A stretch of DNA of 64,000 bases. Source: Adiantum capillus-veneris (Eukaryota; Streptophyta; Polypodiopsida; Polypodiales; Pteridaceae). Position 1 is the first letter of the stretch. Every line of letters starts with the position of its first letter. Positions 57,318 to 64,000 of this stretch are shown piece by piece. The notes beneath the pieces are model-generated. The model was not told the origin of the DNA. It searched no databases and saw only the letters and a program-made list of their open reading frames with translations. A program made the position numbers and the translations under genes. The DNA lies in the NCBI GenBank assembly GCA_014529385.2, contig CM043942.1:50296774-50360773 (forward strand), in the 5' to 3' direction.

Positions 57318-57532
57318 TCTTGTGAATGTTTGCTTTTCATTACTAGCTACCCTTTATTTTTCTTGCTTGTTCTAACTATATCCTCAAACAAAACCAATGC
57401 TTCCATCCTCTACTTCTTTGTAACATGCTTTTGCACACTTTTGGTTGTGGTTCTAAGTATTGTGGTTATGCTTGTAAGTATTGTTCGCTTCTTCCGCGAA
57501 TTGAGAACTCAAAACATTTCTATATTTCTCTT

Positions 57533-57536
<4 letters not shown>

Positions 57537-57576
<40 letters not shown>

Positions 57577-57622
57577 GATCTAGAATCAAATACAAATATG
57601 CACACATAGATACACAAAACAT

Positions 57623-57696
<74 letters not shown>

Positions 57697-57707
57697 TCTT
57701 CTTCTTC

Positions 57708-57743
<36 letters not shown>

Positions 57744-57763
57744 ATTGCTTGTAAAGCAACACA

Positions 57764-57806
<43 letters not shown>
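57537..57806. repeat. Compound microsatellite (CT)(CA)(TTC)(TG)(CT)
   Basis: In order: (TC)n 57537-57573, (CT)n about 57623-57648, (CA)n 57648-57695, (TTC)4-5 to 57710, (TG)n 57711-57741, (CT)n 57768-57806. The CA and TG runs are complementary and could fold into one hairpin. It sits 80 bp before the ATG of the Helitron-like Rep gene. Confidence 0.92.
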
Positions 57807-57808
<2 letters not shown>

Positions 57809-57885
57809 TGTCTACTCCTCAATTCCTCTCTCTATCTATCAATTATATGCAAAACAACAAACACTACTCTCTTCCTCTCTCTATA

Positions 57886-59160
57886 ATGGAAAATCCTACT
57901 GGTTTCAATATTCCAAAAGAGATAGACATTGACATGCTATTTATGCAAACACATCCTCTTAATCAACAATTGTTTCTAGCACTCCATAGTGTATCGCAAA
58001 TAAACTTAAGCTTTGAGTCATTTAGACTTATAATGCAACAATGCTTGTTTGAGAACCACTTAACAAATTCTATCACACACTCTTCAGCTTCATTCTTCTT
58101 TGGATCACAGCTAGAGTCATTCAGCGAAAGAGCTATACAATTGTATGCTTTATACGATACTTGTAAAACATCGATGAGTCTCACAATGGAAGTCATCAAT
58201 ATTTTCGCTCACAAATTCGAAAAAACACTTACCATAATCCTTTACAATGCTACAAGTGGACACAACAAAAAACAAGTAGTTGGAAAATCAATTGAGCAGT
58301 TCAAAAAAGGACTTCTAATTATAGATGGATCTATTATCGGCTTCATATATTATGCTTTCACGACTTCACAATCACGTCGTAAACTTGTCTATTGGACAAT
58401 TGAAGAGTGTGATTTATTAACCCACTTATGGAGAGAGAACATGCACAAACCAGCTACTCAAATCGCAGATCTATTTATTGAAAAGCAACCACTTTGTGTC
58501 CATACACACTCTGCAATTACAACAAAATTGAAGCGACTAAGGTATATAAAGCTCACAGAGACTGCCTCATTGCAGCAACATCCTTCCATTCATTCACAAC
58601 AAAAAAACAAGATTGTAAACAAATTCCTAAAGAGGCTTAATGACATACCTACATATCCATGCGAAAAGTGTGGCCGGTTGTTTTTTCACTCGCAAGTCAT
58701 GCATTTCACTCCTCCACTGTGCTTACATACTGGAGGTGGAAAACGAAAAAGATGCTCCTCTCTATTCTGTTGTCGTGCATGCAAACGCAAATCAAACAGG
58801 TTTATGCTGCTGTTTGAGAGCTTGCATACATTGGGCTTTAACGACCCTCTACCGCCAGTCCTGCAACAACTGAACAATGTCAAAGCATGCTTGGTCTCCA
58901 TCCGCATACCGTTCGCAAAGATTTGAGAACTAACTTATGATGGCCAATATGGTTTGCGAGGCAATGTCATGAATGTCCTTGAAAATATAAAAAAAACACA
59001 ACAAGTTCTTCCTTGATTTATCCAAGATGAGGCTTCAGTCTTGATAGGGCTCAAACGGAAGCTTGAGTACACACATTCCTACTTATCTGGCCTTGTTAGA
59101 CCATTGCTGACACTAAAGGCCACACACCTCTTCTTCATACCTCTTTGTACAAGAAGGAAA
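57886..59160 (+). pseudogene. Rep N-terminus: SANT/Myb-like domain and zinc-binding region
   Basis: ATG at 57886 opens 346 codons to TGA at 58924. The same frame continues to about 59,160 with another TGA at 59014. Residues ~165-225 (YWTIEECDLLTHLWRE .. AITTKLKRLRY) have the Trp spacing and helices of a SANT/Myb-like DNA-binding domain. From residue 259, CEKCGRLFF .. FCCRACKRK is a Cys-rich zinc-binding segment, then LNNVKACLVSIRIPFAKI and GQYGLRGNVMNVL. These match the DUF6570-type segment found before Helitron Rep domains. Both TGA codons sit where Arg is expected (KI-x-EL and LP-x-F), consistent with CGA-to-TGA changes. Confidence 0.82.
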
Positions 59161-59243
59161 ACATAACCATAAATGATAAATGGCTTGCACACTTTTAAGA
59201 AATCTCACACTCATCACTTTCCCTAGACACAAACACATACGAG

Positions 59244-60115
59244 ATGGAGAACGAGGAAGCTATTGACACTGATGTGCTCCTGCACAACATCACTACTGCT
59301 GAGCAAGTTGTTGATTACAACAATAAAATTTTGTATGTCGCACCATTAGAGGGGAACAATCCACTTGGTTTATTTGCTGATGTGTTCTATGAGGAGCTCA
59401 GTTTTCCCACGATCTACTTTGGAGAGCCTAGAAAATACCACCAATACGTATCTAAAAATTACCAAACAGTAGCCAAATGGGAGCTTATGCACAAAGATAG
59501 ACGTTTTGCCCTCAACATCGAAAACTTATTTTTCAAATCAGTGAAAATCATGACGCAAAAAATACTATCCTCCATTTGGATATGCCTACGCAAAGCAAAA
59601 CTTGAGGGAGGATCCTTGTTTGCTGGACATGTTTGTCAGGACACAAACATAGAAAAGTAGTCTCGTCACAACTAGGATACAGAGACTTCGAAGCGCTTCG
59701 TACCTTGCCAAATTACAAAGAAAAATATAAAAAAAATGTTTTCGGCATGATTTGACAACTAGGGCCACCAATTTTCTTTGTGACATTTTCTTCAGCTAAA
59801 AAACGTTGGAAAAAACTTGTTGATGCCTTGGAACAAATAGTGACGCTTAAACAAGATAGCGATGAAAGCGATAGCTCCTTCCGTAGACGTTTGGTGCGAG
59901 CAGATCCAATAACAACAGCTCACTTCTACCTTAACCGCTTCACAGCCATGAAAAGAACACTAAACGATAGCAAATTATGCGGAAAACTTCTTGATTATTT
60001 CTTCGTGATAGAGTTTCAAAGTCGTGGCCACGCCAGCATGATCATGGTCTTTTATGGGTTGAACAAGCTCCTATATTTGAACATGACACAGATGATGCTA
60101 TTGTGGCATTCGTAG
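59244..60115 (+). pseudogene. Helitron Rep domain, first part including HUH motif
   Basis: 59244-59660 holds the Helitron_like_N part: ELSFPTIYFGEPRKY and HKDRRFALNIENLFF. After a frameshift near 59,658 the frame reads GYRDFEALRTLPNYK, TGA at 59753-59755 (Arg expected), then LGPPIFFVTFSSAKKRW. The catalytic HUH region starts VIEFQSRGH. A frameshift just after it, at about 60,031-60,036, puts the second His motif, HDHGLLW (60037-60057), in the next frame. These histidines would hold the metal used for strand nicking, and the frameshift splits them. The 138- and 111-codon open parts are otherwise well preserved. Confidence 0.85.
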
Positions 60116-61093
60116 ACAGGTACATAAGTATATATGGCTCCAAGTTTCCATCAGACCTTTATGAAATACAAACGCACCATCATAGAAAAACTTGCCTCAA
60201 GAAAGGCAAATCCTGTTGTTTTGCCTTCCCAAGGTTCCCCATGCCATTCAAAATCATTCTCAGACCGACTAGCAATGACTAGACAACCAGATGAGAAGCA
60301 AGAAAACTTTTAAATGCATTCAGAATAGCCTCGATACACTTCCCACTGAAACTAGCATTTCTTTTGAGGAATGGTTACAAAGCGTGCATTTGACATTCGA
60401 AGAATATACTTTGGCAATAACAAACTCACTATCTGCAGCAACAATCTTCTTGAAATGAAACATGAAGGACATTTATACAAACAATTTCAACCCCACAATT
60501 GCAACACTATGGGATGCAAACACTGATATTCAATTCGTCTTGAACGCACATGGTGCAGCAAGTTATTGCACATCATACATGACAAAAATCGACAACACAT
60601 TGATAGCAGCAATAAAATCTCAATTTGATATTTGTGTGGCCAACAACGCAACAACAATTGAGCGGCTACGTAAGGTCGGCAACACTATTCTCAACACACA
60701 ACAAATTAGTGCACAACAAGCATCTTACATAGCGCTATCGTTACCACTCCATACTACAACTCGTGACTTTGTTTACATAAGTTCTAACCCTCCTGATCAA
60801 TGTGCATTAGTTCTCAAAAGAAAAGCATCTCTACAAAAACTACACTCATCTGACACAAACATATTCTTCCAAAACATTATTGATAAATATGCTGAAAGAC
60901 CACAAAGTCTCCATCATCTATGCTTGGCTGAATATGCATCAACAATTAAACAAGACGGAACGACTTACAAACCATTGGGCAAAGCTAAGATCATAAGATT
61001 CATGAAATATAACATCCTTAAAAACCCAAAAGACCACTATAGAGAACAATGCTTGTTATACCTTCCTTGGACAATAACGAAGACCAACATTTG
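60037..61093 (+). pseudogene. Helitron Rep domain, second part with two catalytic tyrosines
   Basis: After the HUH motif come HHHRKTCLKKGKSCCFAFPR (the family's C.FGFPR region, with Cys for the usual Arg) and then decayed sequence. TGA at 60456-60458 stands where Arg is expected. From 60462, 210 codons are open. They contain FNPTIATLWDANTDIQFVLN and SYCTSYMTK. The latter holds the two tyrosines four residues apart (60564 and 60576) that attach to cleaved DNA in Y2 Rep proteins. QISAQQASYIALSLPL and YREQCLLYLPW close the domain before a frameshift near 61,070. The tyrosine pair itself is intact. Confidence 0.85.
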
Positions 61094-62800
61094 ACAGAAT
61101 CTTGTACATGGAGTGATGTATATAATGAACATATACAAGCCATAAAATCAAATGAGCTCAAGTTCAATAAAGACCCAAGCCCAATAGAAAAAAACCAAAT
61201 GTATTACATTTCCTCCCCGACCACAACTAGTACAACCAACAATGACTCACATGCCTCGCATGATGCAAACATTTTTAATGACCTGCACATTAATATGCAC
61301 TCTAAAAATACTTTCCACTTGCAACATTTCAAGTACACCTCCATGAAAAATGATGACTTCCATGCAGGCATTGACAAATTAAATGACCAACAACGACACA
61401 TATTTGACGACATAATGTTGAAAAAACGAATTCAACCCAATAAACAAATACACCTCTTTCTCATAGGAGGTGCAAGAACAGGAAAAAAATTCACATTACT
61501 ATTGTTAGTGGAAGCATTGCAACGATTTTACAACCATAGAATCGCACCAAGTCCAGAATCTCCAAAAGCATTGCTAATGACATACACAGGAAAGGCAACT
61601 TTTAATATTGGTGGCACCACAATCCACTTAGCACTTTACTTGCCTCTAATTACTTCTACACAAACAAGATTGAGTGCTGAAAAGTTGAATGCGCTTTCTC
61701 TCCTTTATAAAGACTTGAGACTTGTAGTTTTTGATGAGGTCTCCTTGATAGGTTCAAGAGTATTCTCCATGACTGACTCTTGTTTGCAAGCAATCAAGCG
61801 CAATCACGATAAATCGTTAGGTGGGTTGGATGTCGTTCTTTGTGGTGATCTGTGTCAGGCAAGCTCTATTAAGGATACTCTCGCAAAAACATACGCTTTT
61901 AGAAGCAATTTTCCCATCATATTGGCACACTCATCCACAATGCTACGAACTTACACTAACAATGCGACAAAATGATCGAACATTCATAGATATTCTTAAT
62001 AGACTTCGAATTGCACAACATACTTCTAAGGACTTGGAATATCTTAACAACAACTACTATAGACCTGTTCCAACCAACCGTCAAGTTTCTCATCTGTTTT
62101 ACTCCAACAAAGAAAAGGACGCTCATAATATTGCCATTTTCAATCAAATGGAGGGAACGCCTCAAACTTTCATCGCTATTGACAAAAGAAATAACTCATG
62201 CAACAAAACAATTAGCATTCCTGCAGATCCCAAATCCATTAGAGGATTGCATTCCACACTCAACCTAAAAGCAGGCATTGTTGTCGAGTTATGCGCAGAG
62301 AACTTGGATATTCTTGATGGATTGGTTAATGGAGCAGAAGGGGAGTACAAAAACAAGCAAAAAAACAATAATTTAGGTTCATTTCTCCAACTCTCTCATT
62401 GGAAAGAGAAAACGCTATGAAAATCAAGCATTGTATTCATCGACCATTAACAAAGAATGGACCCCAGTAGAACGAGTCGTTCGTGAATTCCAAGTCGGGA
62501 AAAGCTTGAACATCATCTCCAGATACCAATTCCCATTGCAACCAGCTAGTGCTCGAACAATTCATCGCTCCCAGGGTCTTATATTGCAAACACTAACCTT
62601 CAATCCTGAACACATAAGAACACATGGTCTCACATACACAGCATTGTCATGCGTCCGAGACCCAACTAATCTTTACCTGCTCAAAAGAATACAACCTTCC
62701 CATATCAAGGTCTACCAACCTGTACTAAAAGAACTAGATCGCCTAAAAGCACAAGCTAAATGGATCTCCACTCAAAAGTCATTAAAAGCTTACTCAAACA
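61049..62800 (+). pseudogene. PIF1-type helicase domain
   Basis: Three open parts in different frames: 61049-61975, 61821-62420 and 62431 onward. Motif I reads GGARTGKKF (61466-61492) where the family has GGAGTGKS. Motif II is VVFDEVSLIG near 61,730. A motif III-like CGDLCQASSIKD follows, then ELTLTMRQNDRTFIDILNRLR, RYQFPLQPA, TIHRSQG and ALSCV (62641-62655, Arg expected in motif VI). Frameshifts lie near 61,920-61,950 and 62,415. The helicase would unwind donor DNA behind the Rep nick. The order and spacing identify PIF1/RecD-like SF1B helicases of the Helitron kind. Confidence 0.9.
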
Positions 62801-63432
62801 CACATATTATAATTCAATCTCTCAACATTGTGTCCTTCAATAAACACATAAGAAAGATTACAACAAATTCCATCCTCATGACATCGCATGTACTTTGTTT
62901 GCAAGAGACAAGACTAAAAAAAAAAATACCACATCCAATACCAGGCTTTCTACAACACCAATTTAATGCAAAGCTGGGTGTTTCAGTTCTCCAACAAGAA
63001 ACACTAATCCACTTTGACCATGGGAATATTTCTCGTCCGGGAATTGAGATGTTGCATACAAAAATCAAGTTCACAAACAACAAAATCATCAAAATAGTTT
63101 CCCTTTAAAATTCACCTTCAACAAGGCTAACAAATTTAATAGACGTATTAAAAACATTGCTTCAACAACACACTATGGAAATTCCAATCATTATCTTGGG
63201 TGACTTCAACATTGACATTAAAGTTCCTAATACTTCCTAATATCAGCTTTCCTCTTTCCTAAACAAATATAACATCCGACAATTGGTAAAAGATGTTACA
63301 ACTATGTACGGATCTTCTTTGGACCATATTTGGGCGAGCTCTGCAATCTTCGAATACGAATCAGGATCCAGCTACATGTACTGGACCGATCACTCCGCGA
63401 CATACATTATGCTACCTTCTGACCACCTTTGA
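62801..63432 (+). pseudogene. C-terminal EEP-type endonuclease domain
   Basis: It follows the helicase in the same frame with about 45 residues between. The five landmark motifs of exonuclease-endonuclease-phosphatase nucleases are present in order: QSLNI (about 62,815), LQET (about 62,900), GDFN (63199-63210), LDH (63319-63327) and TDHS (63388-63396). Two TAA stops (63106-63108 and 63238-63240) interrupt it and TGA ends it at 63430. The fold is shared by AP endonucleases and LINE endonucleases. Fusion to a Helitron helicase is the mark of Helentrons. All catalytic motifs survive although the frame is broken. Confidence 0.85.
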
Positions 63433-64000
63433 CATAGCCACTCCCCATTTATTCATCATGTTGCAGGCCTCTGTGATCTCTCACCTTGTTTTTGAAGGCT
63501 ACCATTTACAACATATATTAAAATTATTATTGAATACCTTGAAATTTGAAAGGCGTGTGCCCGTCTAAAAAATCAACCCTAGGCAATAATGGCTCTTATA
63601 TGATCAAAATAAGAACATACTTTATTGCATGGACTCTTCTATTATTCCTCCAAAACTATTCCCTTAACTACGCAAAACTCCCAATGTTTTTTTACTCTTG
63701 TACAAGCCCTTAAAAAAAAAAAAAAGCAGAACTCACAATTGTGAGTGCATTATATTGATCATCCCTAAAAATTACAAGGTCTTGCCATGCTCGTGTTGAG
63801 CCATGACATCATCCAGGGACCACAGTTACATCGGCTATATGGGTAGCCACCCCTTAAGAACCGCTCCCTATCCTTGATACACAAGGTCAATTACCATGTC
63901 CTTCTGAGATCTTCTATTTTTACCATTGGCCAAGGTTTTCCCCCTTCCTAGGCATTCCATTTGCTGACAACAAGGCACCAATAGTCCTTGACCAATCCTC
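63433..64000. other. Downstream flank; A14 run and 16-bp palindrome
   Basis: No gene. An A run at about 63,712-63,725 is followed by the perfect palindrome ACTCACAATTGTGAGT (63731-63746), which might belong to the 3' end of the Helitron-like element but is not followed by a clear CTRR end. The rest to the window edge has no motif I recognise. Confidence 0.5.

Larger units (their letters stand above)
57886..63432 (+). mobile_element. Helitron-like element, Helentron-type domain order, decayed
   Basis: One long ancestral frame on the plus strand, now broken. It carries in order a SANT/Myb-like domain, CxxC zinc-binding/N-terminal region, HUH-Y2 Rep domain, PIF1-type superfamily 1B helicase, and an EEP endonuclease. 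Rep-helicase plus terminal endonuclease is the layout described for Helentron/Helitron2 elements. These elements transpose through a circular or rolling-circle intermediate. The true termini (short 5' and 3' signals with a subterminal hairpin) were not identified. The range given is only the coding part. The defects are listed under the individual domains. Confidence 0.88.

Noticed and set aside
63731-63746. Perfect palindrome ACTCACAATTGTGAGT as a Helitron 3' hairpin
   Set aside because: It has no loop and no CTRR-type end follows at the expected distance, so the element's 3' terminus was left open.

Overview
The window is plant nuclear DNA with almost no intact host genes. Three host-gene traces are visible: one exon of a BTB/POZ protein, the tail of a pentatricopeptide-repeat (PPR) protein, and a spliced gene of unknown function. 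All three are broken. Everything else recognisable is transposable elements, satellite DNA or simple repeats. BTB and PPR genes, tRNA-iMet and tRNA-Asp primed LTR elements, an L1-type LINE and GT-AG introns all point to a land plant. The nesting and repeat load suggest a large genome (fern, lycophyte or gymnosperm rather than a compact angiosperm), but the lineage cannot be fixed from this sequence.

Layout. 1-10,200: decayed, mostly unassignable sequence with a small tandem repeat and an LTR-like end. 10,755-16,375: a Ty3/gypsy chromovirus on the minus strand with both LTRs, PBS, PPT and a GCTTT target duplication. It is inserted in an older repeat whose uninterrupted copy lies at 20,552-21,129. 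16,400-24,000: simple repeats and remnants of other LTR elements. 24,562-26,775: the start of a minus-strand gag gene and its PBS, next to a twelve-copy AT-rich satellite of about 151 bp. 27,078-29,655: two LTRs of one family in opposite orientation. 30,900-32,800: a SWIM zinc-finger remnant, a 138-bp near-perfect palindrome, and the BTB exon. 33,746-36,388: Copia-type remnants and a pair of LTR-like repeats, one interrupted by a hAT-like MITE. 38,751-50,880: an L1-type LINE split by an 8.94-kb LTR retrotransposon (39,509-48,452, target duplication CATGC). 51,883-52,521: PPR fragment. 53,900-55,014: local tandem duplications. 55,426-57,317: degenerate spliced gene. 57,886-63,432: a decayed Helitron-like element.

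Two elements deserve most attention. The LTR element at 39,509-48,452 has near-identical LTRs and one intact 1,718-codon frame for Gag and a retropepsin-like domain, with no reverse transcriptase, RNase H or integrase. It therefore looks like a recent non-autonomous insertion moved by a partner's enzymes. The Helitron-like element has, in order, a SANT/Myb-like domain, a zinc-binding N-terminal region, an HUH/two-tyrosine Rep domain, a PIF1-type helicase and a C-terminal endonuclease of the exonuclease-endonuclease-phosphatase (EEP) fold. That order resembles the Helentron/Helitron2 group rather than the usual plant Helitrons. It is inactive now: it carries several frameshifts and a run of stops that look like CGA-to-TGA changes.

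Many inactivating changes in the older elements are C-to-T type, as expected from deamination of methylated cytosine in silenced repeats. The six differences between the young element's LTRs outside the microsatellite are also all transitions. No tRNA, rRNA or CRISPR feature was found.
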